A DNA stretch of 64,000 bases. Origin: Tragulus kanchil. Lineage: Eukaryota > Chordata > Mammalia > Artiodactyla > Tragulidae. Shown one piece after another: positions 45,992 to 57,732 of the stretch. Position 1 is the first letter of the stretch, and each line of letters starts with the position of its first letter. A program made the position numbers and the translations under genes. The notes under the pieces were generated by a model that had not been told where the DNA came from, did not search any database, and saw nothing but the letters and a program-made list of their open reading frames with translations. The DNA lies in assembly GCA_022376925.1 (NCBI GenBank), contig JAIOJX010000032.1, positions 116,227,979-116,291,978 on the forward strand, written 5' to 3'.

Positions 45992-46112
45992 TTTTTTTTT
46001 TTTGGACTGCGCTTGTGTACCTTGTGGGATCTTAGTTCTCTGACCAGGGATTGAACCCAGGCCCCAACAGTGAAAATGCCGTGTCGTAACCACTGAACCT
46101 CCAGGGAATTTC
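45992..46112 (-). mobile_element. CHR-type SINE
   Basis: Antisense SINE with a 17-base T tail and reversed head (ctctgaccagggattgaacc), ending ccagggaatttccc. Confidence 0.8.
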
Positions 46113-48290
46113 CCTCACTCTTTCTTAATTTATCTGATTTATAAGTTCTTTGTAGAATAAGGAAATTGGTCCTTTGCCATATTATGTTACAAATATGTTT
46201 TCCAGTTTATTGATCTTCTAATAGTGTTTCTGCCATCTAAACAATTCTACTCCATATGGAACAAAACTTAAAAGATTCAAAAGAATATACAGTGAAAAAC
46301 CTTCTTCTCAGCCTTATCCTCCAGTTCAATTTCCCTCCCCAGAACGGAGGCTTATTAACAGTTTCTTATGTATCTTTCCAGAGCTTGACTAAGCAATAAT
46401 AGCACATAGGTATATCTGATTTTCTTCCTTCCATGTACACAAAAGGTAACTCTGTACTCTGTGTTCTGCATCTTGCTGTTTCATTTACAACACAGAATAT
46501 ACTGGAGACCTTTCCATATCAGTACATAAAGAGCTGATATTGCCACTGCCTTCTGTAGAAGCTGAACCTATTTACACTCCCATCAGCAATTTATGTACCT
46601 CTTTCCACACCCGCTAGTACATGTTAAAAACTTTTATGATCTCTGCCAATCAGATAGGTTAAAAAAAAATGGCATATGTGTTTCTTTCAGAGTGAAATTG
46701 AGCCTCTTCTCATATAGTTAAAGTCGGCTTAAGACCATTTACAAGTTTTTGTGGATTCTAGACCTTTCCATTTTTGAAGAATTAGGATCAGAAAGGATTA
46801 TTGTGATTATAGGAGAAACAATCTTTAGTTAATCTAGATCAAGTAGCCTGCTTTTCCAGTGTAGGAGTGAGAGGGCTTTATCCTTGTTTTTATCAGCAAC
46901 ACATCTGTGACTAAGGCTAAATTATGGTAGAATAGAAAGAGTTTAGGCTACAAGGTCACATAGACTTAAATTGCAATCCCATATTCCTTCTTTGCTTCCC
47001 TCTTTACCTACTCACTATGTTTTACTAGGCATCAGGCCCAGGGCAGGATGCTGGAGACTCAATGATAAATACAGCCCAGTTCTTGCCATCCAAAAGCTCT
47101 CAGCATAATGAAGGAGTCAGACAAAAGTGTACTGCTACATTGATAACCATAATGATGATGCTGATGAACCCAGGCCCCAACAGTGAAAATGCCGTGTCGT
47201 AACCACTGAACCTCCAGGGAATTTCCCTCACTCTTTCTTAATTTATCTGATTTATAAGTTCTTTGTAGAATAAGGAAATTGGTCCTTTGCCATATTATGT
47301 TACAAATATGTTTTCCAGTTTATTGATCTTCTAATAGTGTTTCTGCCATCTAAACAATTCTACTCCATATGGAACAAAACTTAAAAGATTCAAAAGAATA
47401 TACAGTGAAAAACCTTCTTCTCAGCCTTATCCTCCAGTTCAATTTCCCTCCCCAGAACGGAGGCTTATTAACAGTTTCTTATGTATCTTTCCAGAGCTTG
47501 ACTAAGCAATAATAGCACATAGGTATATCTGATTTTCTTCCTTCCATGTACACAAAAGGTAACTCTGTACTCTGTGTTCTGCATCTTGCTGTTTCATTTA
47601 CAACACAGAATATACTGGAGACCTTTCCATATCAGTACATAAAGAGCTGATATTGCCACTGCCTTCTGTAGAAGCTGAACCTATTTACACTCCCATCAGC
47701 AATTTATGTACCTCTTTCCACACCCGCTAGTACATGTTAAAAACTTTTATGATCTCTGCCAATCAGATAGGTTAAAAAAAAATGGCATATGTGTTTCTTT
47801 CAGAGTGAAATTGAGCCTCTTCTCATATAGTTAAAGTCGGCTTAAGACCATTTACAAGTTTTTGTGGATTCTAGACCTTTCCATTTTTGAAGAATTAGGA
47901 TCAGAAAGGATTATTGTGATTATAGGAGAAACAATCTTTAGTTAATCTAGATCAAGTAGCCTGCTTTTCCAGTGTAGGAGTGAGAGGGCTTTATCCTTGT
48001 TTTTATCAGCAACACATCTGTGACTAAGGCTAAATTATGGTAGAATAGAAAGAGTTTAGGCTACAAGGTCACATAGACTTAAATTGCAATCCCATATTCC
48101 TTCTTTGCTTCCCTCTTTACCTACTCACTATGTTTTACTAGGCATCAGGCCCAGGGCAGGATGCTGGAGACTCAATGATAAATACAGCCCAGTTCTTGCC
48201 ATCCAAAAGCTCTCAGTATAATGAAGGAGTCAGACATGTAAACCAGTAAGTGTACTGCTACATTGATAACCATAATGATGATGCTGATGA
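46052..48290. repeat. Direct tandem duplication 15 (unit 1,113 bp)
   Basis: Copy 1 is 46052-47164 and copy 2 is 47165-48290. Copy 1 lacks about 12 bases near its end (after gtcagaca at about 47121), which copy 2 has at 48235-48247. The break cuts the SINE, so copy 2 begins with half a SINE (47165-47225). Confidence 0.95.
46115..46740 (-). mobile_element. Old LINE-like 3' sequence
   Basis: Antisense-looking old LINE sequence (acacagaatatactggagac; tttacactcccatcagcaat). Family uncertain. Repeated at about 47228-47853. The remainder to 47164 is unclassified. Confidence 0.45.
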
Positions 48291-49110
48291 GATACTGATG
48301 CTAGCCGGCAGCTCTGTGGATGATGAATTGGGAATGGAGAAGACTAGAGACAAGGCCAACAGTTAGCAGATGATAGCAGCAATTTTGGCAAGCAATTTAG
48401 TGAGAATGAAGAGGAAGAGTCAGATTCTGGATATAAGGAGCCAAAATAAGTAAGACTTAGGGATTTTGGTAAAAGCAGGGAATGAGGTCAGACTCTAGTG
48501 GGTTGAGGACTAAGAGGTGAGGAAATCTGCTCCTTCTTTGATATGACAGCTCTTGAGGTGTATTACATGATCATTCACCAAATTATCACCCCTCTAACCC
48601 TCCACCTCCATCGTCCCTGCCCCCGTGATGTTGCCTTGGCCACATGGCTTGCTTTGCCCTCAATGCAGGGTGGGATGAGTTTCCTACCCTTGAATTTGGG
48701 CTTGGCCATTAGTGTGCTTCACCCAGTGAAATGTTGGCAGATATAAAGCAAGCAGAGGTTAGAAATGTGCTTGCACGGTTGGTGTTGGTCTTTTAGGTTC
48801 CTGCCTGTCACCATGAGAAGAGCACACCTCTGGTGGCTGCTGGTACAAGGGGATCAGAGGACACACATGGGGCAGACCCGGGCCTAACCCACAGCCTGGA
48901 GCCAAGCCCAGCTGGGCCCAGCTGAGATCAGCTGCCTCTTGGTGATCCACATATGATACCCACCACCTTATGGTGCTGAGTTTTGAATAGACATGCTACG
49001 CAATGTTGTGGCAAGAGCTGATGATATAGGTCTCCAACAGAGAAACTGCTTCTCCAGGCTAAATATTACCACTTCCTTCAATTAGTCATCATATGCTGTC
49101 TTTCTCATTT
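48291..49110. other. Unclassified DNA, possible old MER/LTR repeat
   Basis: Positions 48590-48960 are GC-richer and resemble a family of ancient mammalian interspersed repeats (gatgttgccttggccacatg), but I cannot name it. No convincing coding frame. Confidence 0.3.
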
Positions 49111-49121
49111 GTGTTAGATTT

Positions 49122-49310
49122 CTTTTTATTTTTTTATTTTTTGGCCACTTCTATTGGTCTTTCATTTATCTATTTTCATCCATCTTTGCTCTTTGGCCTG
49201 TGTGGGCCTCTCATTGCAACGGCCTCCCTTGTCACAGAGCACTGGCTCTGGGCGCATGCGCTCCAGAGCTCTGGCTTGGCAACTGGACACATTGGTCCAG
49301 TCACTCCGCA
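49122..49310 (-). mobile_element. Long-body SINE, head missing (copy G)
   Basis: Antisense body of the young SINE family (ggccacttctattggtcttt; ctgggcgcatgcgctccaga), stopping at ccagtcactccgcag. The tRNA-like head is absent. Confidence 0.85.
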
Positions 49311-49364
49311 GTAATCCAGTTTGTTTATTGGGATTGCAAATGTTTTTATTGTTTCTTTGATTTT

Positions 49365-49446
49365 TATTTATGTGTTCTTGGCGGTGCTGGGTCTTCGTTG
49401 CTGCACACAGGCTTTCTCTGGTTGCTGTGAGCAGGGGCGAGGGGAC
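49365..49446 (-). mobile_element. CHR-2-like SINE fragment
   Basis: Antisense tail part of a CHR-2-like SINE (gtgctgggtcttcgttgctg; ggctttctctggttgctgtg). Confidence 0.7.
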
Positions 49447-49546
49447 CTGGGCTTGGAGAGATAATGGAATTAAGCCGGGTAAGGTTAAGACTCAAGATTC
49501 ATGCATGTATCAGAAGGGAATGGTCTTCAGCTCCTGGTTAACTTTA

Positions 49547-49876
49547 TTTATTTATTTTCGAAACATTTATTTATTTATTTATTTATTTTGGCGGGGGTGG
49601 GGAGGGCGGGGGTGGGCGGGCTACTTCCACTGGTCTTTCATTCGTCTAGTTTCATCCATCTTTGTTCTTTGGCCCGTGTGGGCCTCCCATTGCGGTGGCC
49701 TCTGTTGTCGCAGAGCATTGGCTCTGGGCGCATGCGCTCCAGAGCTCCGGCTCGATAATTGGACACATTGATCCAGCCGCTCTGCGGCACGTAGGATCTT
49801 CCCAGGCCAGGGGTCGAACCGGCGCCCCTTGCACTGCAAGGCGGTGTCCTTACCCACTGGACCACCAGGGAAGCCC
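49547..49876 (-). mobile_element. Young long-body tRNA-Glu SINE (copy H)
   Basis: Full-length antisense copy with an ATTT-repeat tail, G-rich tract at 49591-49620 and reversed tRNA-Glu head. Perfect 14-base target duplication cctggttaacttta at 49533-49546 and 49877-49890. Confidence 0.93.
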
Positions 49877-50126
49877 CCTGGTTAACTTTAGAAACTCAAC
49901 TTATTCTATAAACCAGAAAAGGAGGTCAGGTGCCATCTAAAATGTTGACCTGGGAACCAGTCATATACCAACTGCCTACAGCTGGGACTCCAATGAGGCT
50001 ATTGCTTCACCTCCCAAACCACCCAAAGCCAGGAAGACAGAGGGAGGACACAGGAGCAGAGCCATCTTGTGGCATGTGATGCTTAGCATGTACAATTTTG
50101 AGAGCCCACTTTGAGAAAACTACAAG

Positions 50127-50322
50127 GGGACTTTCCTGGTGGTCTAGTGGCTGAGACTGTGCTCCCAATGCAGGGGGCCCAGATGTGATCCCTGGTCAGG
50201 GAACTAGATCCCACATGTCACAGTGAAGATTAAAGATCCCACATGCCCTAAGACCTGGCACAGTCAAATAAATAAGTAAAAATAAATATTTAAAAATTTT
50301 CAAAAATTAAAAAAAAAAAAAT
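50127..50322 (+). mobile_element. CHR-type SINE
   Basis: Sense SINE: gggactttcctggtggtcta head, gatccctggtcagggaacta B-box region, AAATA/A-rich tail. Older than the long-body family. Confidence 0.85.
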
Positions 50323-51308
50323 TTCAAATATAAAATTACAGTCAAAATGGAATAACAAATGTTGATACAACAAATTACAAAATTTTAAAAGCTGAGGAAA
50401 ACCATGAGCATCACAAAAATTTTTAAATAACAACTTAAAAAACAATTGTCGATACACCTTTAAGTATTTATTTCCTACAGTTTTTGGACTCCAGACTCTT
50501 TAATGCTCCAGATGGCCAAAATTTTTAAGTGTCATTTTCTATAAAGAAAAGAGAAATATGATTCAGTCTTTCATCTGTCATTGCTGATCAAACTTTGTTT
50601 ATTATCGATAATTTAGAGAACTTTCCTCCAGTTTCAAAACTCCCTATTTGGTCAGGGATATACATATGACTAATCTGGGATTATACATATCTGTAAACAA
50701 CAAAACTCTGTAAAAACAAAAAGCAAAATTAAGGAATTAAGTAATAAAAAATCCCTCCCTATTAGTGTTGTTATATAATTTTTAAAGGACTATTATGAAC
50801 ATCTATCAGGTTTCTTTCATATAGGAGTTATAAGATTGCAGGGCATTTCAAATTTTCTTGAGAATTCTTGGAGTTTACTGATACTCTTTGACCAGTTTTT
50901 AAAATTAATGTCCTAATTATAATGCATATTAGTTTTATGTTATCTTTAGTGGTGTCAATATTTTGGGGATGTGTAAAACATAAGTTTATACAAGAATGCA
51001 CTCATTAGTAGCATTGCTACAGATTTATGCTCTATAAACACAGGAATTTAAATAAACTCTACCACATGTGATTCCCATAAAAAAGAAAACATATAATAGA
51101 CTTATCACTATATATATTGCATTAAGAAATGTATTTCTAATAGGTGAGAGGTTCTGTTTTGATGAGGCCTCAATAAACTCCTAAATTTCCACGTATAATT
51201 TTACATATATGATGCCTAGTTTCTTGATCCATACTCATTAAGCCTGTTTCTCTTCCATGGTGCCATGCCCCTACAAGCTCTGGCCATGCACCTTTGTGAC
51301 CTGATCCG
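50323..51308. other. Unclassified AT-rich DNA
   Basis: About 1 kb with no recognisable transposon, exon or RNA gene. Confidence 0.4.
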
Positions 51309-51610
51309 CTGTGAGTTAACATGGTGGCAGTCGCAGGACTCCTGAGAGACATTTCCACACTGGAACAGCCAGTAGTAAGTTAACTCTGCACGGAAGAGGC
51401 TGTGAATCCATAAATAGATCCCATTAAACCCAGATAAACAAACTAGATTCCCAACTCAGCTTCCCTTTAACCAGGTCTTTCAAACACCCATAGCTGCTTC
51501 AAAGCCACTCCACAGGAGGGACAGTATTAAGCCAGAATGGAAACAGTGATCATATTAAACTTTGATTAAGTTCTCTTATTTTTGCAAATTAAAAAAATGT
51601 GACCATTACT

Positions 51611-51812
51611 GGGCTTCCTTGGTGTCTCAGTAGTAAAGAATCAATGCAGGAGACCCGAGTTCGATCCCTGGGCCAGGAAGAGCCCTGGGAAGGAAATGGC
51701 AGCCCAATCCAATATTATTGCCTGGTGAATCCCATGGACAGAAGAGCCTGGTGGGCTACAGTCCATAGGGTTGCCAAAGAGCTGGACACAGCTGAGTACT
51801 ACAACAACAAAA
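51611..51812 (+). mobile_element. Bov-tA SINE
   Basis: Sense Bov-tA (gggcttccttggtgtctcag; gagttcgatccctgggccag) with an ACAACAACAA tail. Confidence 0.9.
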
Positions 51813-51976
51813 ATATTGCTAAGGCCTCTTCTAGAAGCCTATACAAATAAGAGGCCTGTAAGTTTAAATTTCATTAGCTTCATAGAAAATCCACTTCTAG
51901 GGGGATACAAAAATCTCAATTTTTTTAATTGGTCTAGGCACCATCAATAGACAGTATTACTTGTTTCTTCCCCCAT

Positions 51977-52080
51977 TAAGCAAGTATTGATTGAATATTG
52001 ATTATGCCCCAGGCACAACGGATACAATAGTGCTATCATGAATACAGGCCCTGCCCTCATGAGCTTATGCTTTAGCCAAG
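51977..52080 (+). mobile_element. Old L2/MIR-type repeat
   Basis: The stretch tgattatgccccaggcacaa and following bases resemble a common ancient mammalian repeat. Copy at about 53156-53259. Confidence 0.4.
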
Positions 52081-52789
52081 AGAGACAACCATCAAATAAA
52101 GAGCCACACTTCAGATGAATGGCACAAGAATGTTTCTTTTCTGGTTTTGTCTGTTATGCTTCAACCAAAGCAATTGTAGTGATCTGTTGACATAAGAGAG
52201 GAAGGCTAGGCAAGCAAGGAACCACTCGGTGGAAAACCCTAGGAGCAGCTCTCCTCAGACCCTGTGGTTCGCTGTGGGTTCAGAGTCTGGTCACTGGGCT
52301 CCACTTCTGCCTCAATCTGCTCACAACCTACAGTTGGTCTACTCCTCTGGCTCTTCAGACTTAGGGTTTCTGGGACCTTGAGCTGGAAAAGACTAGCTCA
52401 GCAGTTCAGCAGGACTTCTTCAGTGGGAAAACCCAGGTACCAAAACCCAACAGAAAAACACAGGATCCTGATGCCATTGCCACACTGTGAGTTAACATGG
52501 TGGCAGTCGCAGGACTCCTGAGAGACATTTCCACACTGGAACAGCCAGTAGTAAGTTAACTCTGCACGGAAGAGGCTGTGAATCCATAAATAGATCCCAT
52601 TAAACCCAGATAAACAAACTAGATTCCCAACTCAGCTTCCCTTTAACCAGGTCTTTCAAACACCCATAGCTGCTTCAAAGCCACTCCACAGGAGGGACAG
52701 TATTAAGCCAGAATGGAAACAGTGATCATATTAAACTTTGATTAAGTTCTCTTATTTTTGCAAATTAAAAAAATGTGACCATTACTGGG

Positions 52790-52992
52790 CTTCCTTGGTG
52801 TCTCAGTAGTAAAGAATCAATGCAGGAGACCCGAGTTCGATCCCTGGGCCAGGAAGAGCCCCTGGGGAAGGAAATGGCAGCCCAATCCAATATTATTGCC
52901 TGGTGAATCCCATGGACAGAAGAGCCTGGTGGGCTACAGTCCATAGGGTTGCCAAAGAGCTGGACACAGCTGAGTACTACAACAACAAAAAT
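52790..52992 (+). mobile_element. Bov-tA SINE (copy)
   Basis: Second copy of 51611-51812 through tandem duplication 16, with two extra bases in homopolymers. Confidence 0.9.
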
Positions 52993-53652
52993 ATTGCTAA
53001 GGCCTCTTCTAGAAGCCTATACAAATAAGAGGCCTGTAAGTTTAAATTTCATTAGCTTCATAGAAAATCCACTTCTAGGGGGATACAAAAATCTCAATTT
53101 TTTTAATTGGTCTAGGCACCATCAATAGACAGTATTACTTGTTTCTTCCCCCATTAAGCAAGTATTGATTGAATATTGATTATGCCCCAGGCACAACGGA
53201 TACAATAGTGCTATCATGAATACAGGCCCTGCCCTCATGAGCTTATGCTTTAGCCAAGAGAGACAACCATCAAATAAAGAGCCACACTTCAGATGAATGG
53301 CACAAGAATGTTTCTTTTCTGGTTTTGTCTGTTATGCTTCAACCAAAGCAATTGTAGTGATCTGTTGACATAAGAGAGGAAGGCTAGGCAAGCAAGGAAC
53401 CACTCGGTGGAAAACCCCTAGGAGCAGCTCTCCTCAGACCCTGTGGTTCGCTGTGGGTTCAGAGTCTGGTCACTGGGCTCCACTTCTGCCTCAATCTGCT
53501 CACAACCTACAGTTGGTCTACTCCTCTGGCTCTTCAGACTTAGGGTTTCTGGGACCTTGAGCTGGAAAAGACTAGCTCAGCAGTTCAGCAGGACTTCTTC
53601 AGTGGGAAAACCCAGGTACCAAAACCCAACAGAAAAAACACAGGATGCTGAT

Positions 53653-54111
53653 CTAAGGAAGCTGATGAAGTGGGAAGCAGAACAGTTCGATACTTCTCAT
53701 CCTAACTAAGAAGGAGAAATAAGAATTTCCTCAATGACCATCAGTAGGAGGTTCTGATCTCCCATTAGATCCTGCCCTTCTTTCCTACCCTCCATAGAAT
53801 CAGCCTACTGACGTAGCTTTTAGCTTTTTTTTTTTGAGGCCAAGCATCTTGAAATAACTCTATCATCACCTCCAATTTACTACCAATCCACAGAAGTCTA
53901 GCTTCTGCTGCTGAAACTGCAGCTTCTAAGGTGCTGTTGCTGCCCTGTTCATATTCCTGCCCTTACTACTGTACTGCACACTGACTTCCAACTGCCAGCA
54001 CCTCATTTGTGTACTTTTTTGTGCAACAAGGGTCTGCTTTGCTGCCCAAGCATCAATCTGGAAATGCCCGTGAATTAATGCCCCTAAGAGCAGCCCTCAA
54101 CCAAAGACTTG
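53653..54111. other. Unclassified non-coding DNA
   Basis: No recognisable element or gene. Confidence 0.4.
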
Positions 54112-54334
54112 CATGTGTGTGTGCTCAGTCACTTAAGTTATTTCCAACTTTTTTCAGCATTACAGATGGTAGTCCTCCCAGCTCCTCTGTCCATGGGATT
54201 CTCCAGGCAAGAATACTGGAGTGGGTTGCTGTGCCCTCTTTTAAGGGATCTTCACGACCCAAGGATTGAAACTACGTCTCCTGCATCTCCTGTATTGCAG
54301 GCAAGTTCTTTACCACTGAGCCACTGGGGAAGCC
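54112..54334 (-). mobile_element. Bov-tA SINE
   Basis: Complete but diverged antisense Bov-tA (caggcaagaatactggagtg; ttctttaccactgagccact). Confidence 0.9.
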
Positions 54335-54639
54335 CTATGACCTGTAGGAGCTGGTATATAAATTTCCAGAGAGGTGTAACTGTGAGCTTAGTGATCTTAC
54401 TGACTTCCAGAGCCTTCCCAGTGGGATTAGAGCTAACTGCCCACAGTGGTTGCTGGCTTGATAACTCATCCTTTATTGGCTGCTCCCTGGCCCCATTTCA
54501 CTCTCTCTCACCTCCCAGTGTTCCCTCACCTTTCAAATAAATATTCCTTGTCTCAAGGTCTGCTTCTCTGGGAACTCAAACATTGCACCAAGATCACCAA
54601 TAACATTTGAATGATTTCAGTCCTAATGTATTAATCAGC

Positions 54640-54895
54640 AAACACGTAGTGTATTGAGTACCTACCAGGTTCCAGGCGCTGTCTACCTTACCTCACCTCT
54701 CTGTTACATTTGGTAACCATCACTTCCTGAAGCCCTCCTATCTTGGGTTCAGGCTTCCCTGCCTGTTGAGATTCTCTCTTTCATTGGCAGCTCCTGCTCC
54801 ACCTGCCCCTTTTATAGTGATGTTCCTCAGAGCTCTCAGCTCAGCCATTGCTCTCCCACTTGACATGTCCTTTTTCTGGTGATGTGACCTACACA
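54640..54895 (+). mobile_element. L2 LINE remnant
   Basis: Sense L2 of the reverse-transcriptase 3' part (gttcctcagagctctcagct; cacttgacatgtcctttttc), rearranged. The preceding 54380-54590 may be an old LTR-type remnant that I cannot classify. Confidence 0.45.
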
Positions 54896-54933
54896 CATGG
54901 GGTCAAATCCCACTTCTGTGCTATAGATTTTGT

Positions 54934-55110
54934 TTCAAAATTTATTTATTTGTTTGGCTGTGCCAGGTCTTGGTTGAGGCCTCTTTTGTTGTGGGACACC
55001 GGCTTAGTTGCCATGTGACCATAAGGATCTTAGTTCCCCTACCAGGGACTGAACCTGCCTCCTCTGCATTGAAAGGCAGATTCTTAACCAATGGACTACC
55101 AGGAAAGTCC
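54934..55110 (-). mobile_element. CHR-type SINE
   Basis: Antisense SINE (ggctgtgccaggtcttggtt; ccagggactgaacctgcctc). Imperfect flanking duplication tRtgtttcaaR. Confidence 0.82.
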
Positions 55111-55139
55111 CTATGTTTCAAGTTTTAAAACCTCTTTAT

Positions 55140-55438
55140 TGGGCTTCCCTGGTAGTCCAGTGGGTAAGGGCACTGCCTTGCAGTGCAAGGGGCTCCAGTT
55201 CAATCCTTGGCCTGGGAAGATCCCACGTGCTGTGGAGTGGCTGGACCAATGTGTCCAATTACCGAGCCAGAGCTCTGGAGTGCCCAGAGCCGGTGCTCTG
55301 TGACAACAGGGGCCACTGCAATGGGAGGCCCACATGGGCCAAAGAACAAATGGATGAAAATAGATAAATGAAAGACCAATAGAAGTGGCCTGCCCGCCCA
55401 CCTCCCTCCCCAATCCACTCCCCAGAAAAAACAAAAAC
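55140..55438 (+). mobile_element. Young long-body tRNA-Glu SINE (copy I)
   Basis: Full-length sense copy. Head gggcttccctggtagtccag; B box agttcaatcc; body with ccaatagaagtggcc; C-rich tract 55391-55425. Target duplication aaaacctctttat at 55127-55139 and 55439-55451, perfect. Confidence 0.93.
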
Positions 55439-55451
55439 AAAACCTCTTTAT

Positions 55452-56438
55452 CTACTTTTCAGTCTCTCTCTTGGGTTCCAGACTTTTAGGTTCAATTGTC
55501 TATTGGACAATTCTATCTGGGAGTTGAAAAGTCACCTCAAATTCAATAATATCCAGTATTTAAGAGGCTATTTCATGGGTTCTATGTAAGGAGAAGTATG
55601 TAAGGAAATAGGATAGAAGATTCTGGCAAGAAAGCAGTTAAAAGTCATTGATTGTGGTATCTAGGCTTGATAGGGAGGGAAGTGATCCTAGGCAGAGGCT
55701 GAAAGGCTAGGAAAAAATGTGAGAGTCAAATGCAGTGCTGGATTACCCAATAGATAAACACATTCTCAAGCCACCAGCAAAGCAAAGGTAACCCCTGCTA
55801 TAATTCTGGAGAGAAAATTTAATTTTTTTTAAAAGCACCAAAATAATCACCATGGGACAAGTCAGACCTTTATTGGACTTCCTTATGCTTATTTTACAAG
55901 TTACTATTGTTTTTATTTTAAATTTCACAGGGGAGCAGTCTCTTTTTTGATGCTTAGAAAGATTACAGGTCTGGCCCAGGCCTGGGAGGTTGATGAAATT
56001 AAAAGCATAGTTACAATAGGGGCAAAGGAGAGAGGAGGCCAGAAGAATAGAGGTTGTCACCAAGAGTAGATGCTCTCTTAACTGATCTCTCCTCTATTCA
56101 TCTACTGGGTTCATTGAGACTTCCCAATTCCACTGTAACACACCCTTGTTAGTGGCCACAGCACCCTGCATGGTCCTGGCTCATAGGTTACCCTCTGACA
56201 CATCCACATCTACTTCCACGGGTTATATAAATTTTTGTGTCTGTTCCAAAGTTTGTTTAGGACAATAGTAGTGGTTATTGTATTTACAGAATTTAATTAA
56301 ATATTATGTAAGCCAGTGGTGCAAAAAGAAAGAGAATTTTGTTTCTAAGGACACTAAACTGAATGCTTTGGGAAATCCCCATAAAGGAAAATCTCTTTCA
56401 AATGCTACTGAATTGGGTGTGGATGAGACAACCAGAAA
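55452..56438. other. Unclassified non-coding DNA
   Basis: No recognisable transposon or exon. Confidence 0.4.
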
Positions 56439-56439
56439 A

Positions 56440-56640
56440 TAGTTAACATCTACTCATGTTGACCATGTGTTAGACACTACATTAAGCCTTTATGTAAAAT
56501 ATCAATTGGATTCTCATGATAACTCTCTGAAACACTGAGGAAACTGAAGCACAAAGAGACTGGTAACACATCTGAGTTAGGAAGTGGTGCAGTCAGGATT
56601 TGAACCCAGCTGTCTGGCTTGGGAAACTATGTATTAACCA
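56440..56640 (-). mobile_element. MIR SINE
   Basis: Antisense MIR (gaggaaactgaagcacaaag; caggatttgaacccagctgt). Confidence 0.8.
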
Positions 56641-57265
56641 TTATAATATCATTTATAATATCATGTATAATGTCTGAAAAAAAAATCATGGACTCCGTGT
56701 TGAAGTTATTTTATATGAAGTATTTAGGTTTCTTGTTCTACTTGGAAGAAACTGAAGCTGAAATCCATAGTCAATTCTATATGGGTGCAGTCATTCAAGA
56801 ATCACAGACTCCAGACTTAAGGGAAGGCCTTGGCCCCCTACCTGAAGTGGTTGCACATTTATATGTTCCAAACTAGAGTAAGAGGGGAAAAGAAAGTAGA
56901 CATGAGCTGTTACGAGACTTGTGGGAAAAAGCAACCCGTCTGATAAGTTAACTGAGGAGCAGACCTGAAGGGCAGTGGGATTAACTGGGCCAAGTGGGCT
57001 GGAGGCAGCAGTGGGTGGGACAAAGAAGTGGGTGGGAGGACATACGTTCTGGATCAAGGGTGCCAAGACCCAGAGGCAGAAGGAAGGGAGACATGTTTGA
57101 GAAACTGAAAGAAGGCTCTAGCAGGACTGTAGAGCTTAGGGGAAGGGGCAGGGATGTGGGGCCATATCTCTCAGGGCACAACTGGCCACTCTCATGCAAC
57201 TTGGATCTTTATCAGAGAAACCACTGGTGAAACAACAAAGCAAGGGAATAACATCTTCAGGTTTG
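56641..57265. other. Unclassified non-coding DNA
   Basis: No element or gene that I can name. Confidence 0.4.
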
Positions 57266-57267
57266 TG

Positions 57268-57365
57268 ATGCTTTAAATTTTGTATTGGGGTATATTTCAG
57301 GTGAAGAGTAAAGGGACTCAGCCATAATATACATGTATCCATTCTCCCCCAAACTTCCCTTCCAT
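57268..57365 (-). mobile_element. Artiodactyl L1 3' UTR fragment
   Basis: Antisense fragment (gtaaagggactcagccataa; ccattctcccccaaacttcc). Confidence 0.7.
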
Positions 57366-57509
57366 CCAGGATGCCATATATCAGATTTGTGCTTGAAAAT
57401 TTTTTTTTTTGCATGTAGAGAAGAGATGGGAGGTATGGCAAGTGGCACTCTCCTCTTAGACCTTCCTTGGTCCCAGGTGGGTTAACGTTTTCTCCCATGG
57501 GTTCCCACT

Positions 57510-57625
57510 AAAATCCAGAAGCTACTAAAGGGCAGAGCTTTGGTATGTTTTGTTCATCACGCTATCCCCAGTGCTTAATATAGCACCCAGCTCTTAGCAG
57601 GTTCCTAACAAATGTTGCCTAAATA
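57510..57625 (+). mobile_element. L2 LINE 3' terminus
   Basis: Sense L2 end (gctatccccagtgcttaata). Confidence 0.6.
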
Positions 57626-57732
57626 ATGCAAAGTTATCATGTCAATTTTCACACTACACTATTTTCTGACATAGAACTCAACTCCATGGGCTTTTCTGTG
57701 CTCTGAGAGGTAAATGGCCTTTCTTGCAAAGG

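Larger units (their letters stand above)
51309..53652. repeat. Direct tandem duplication 16 (unit about 1,178 bp)
   Basis: Copy 1 is 51309-52484 and copy 2 is 52485-53652. Differences are extra C, G and A bases in runs (near 51684/52861, 52238/53417 and 52454/53635). The end of copy 1 departs from copy 2 after caggat. Confidence 0.94.

Noticed and set aside
54380..54590. Possible LTR of an old endogenous retrovirus-like element
   Set aside because: There is a vague resemblance to ancient LTR ends (cctttcaaataaatattcct), but no paired LTR, primer-binding site or internal sequence was seen, so I do not call it.
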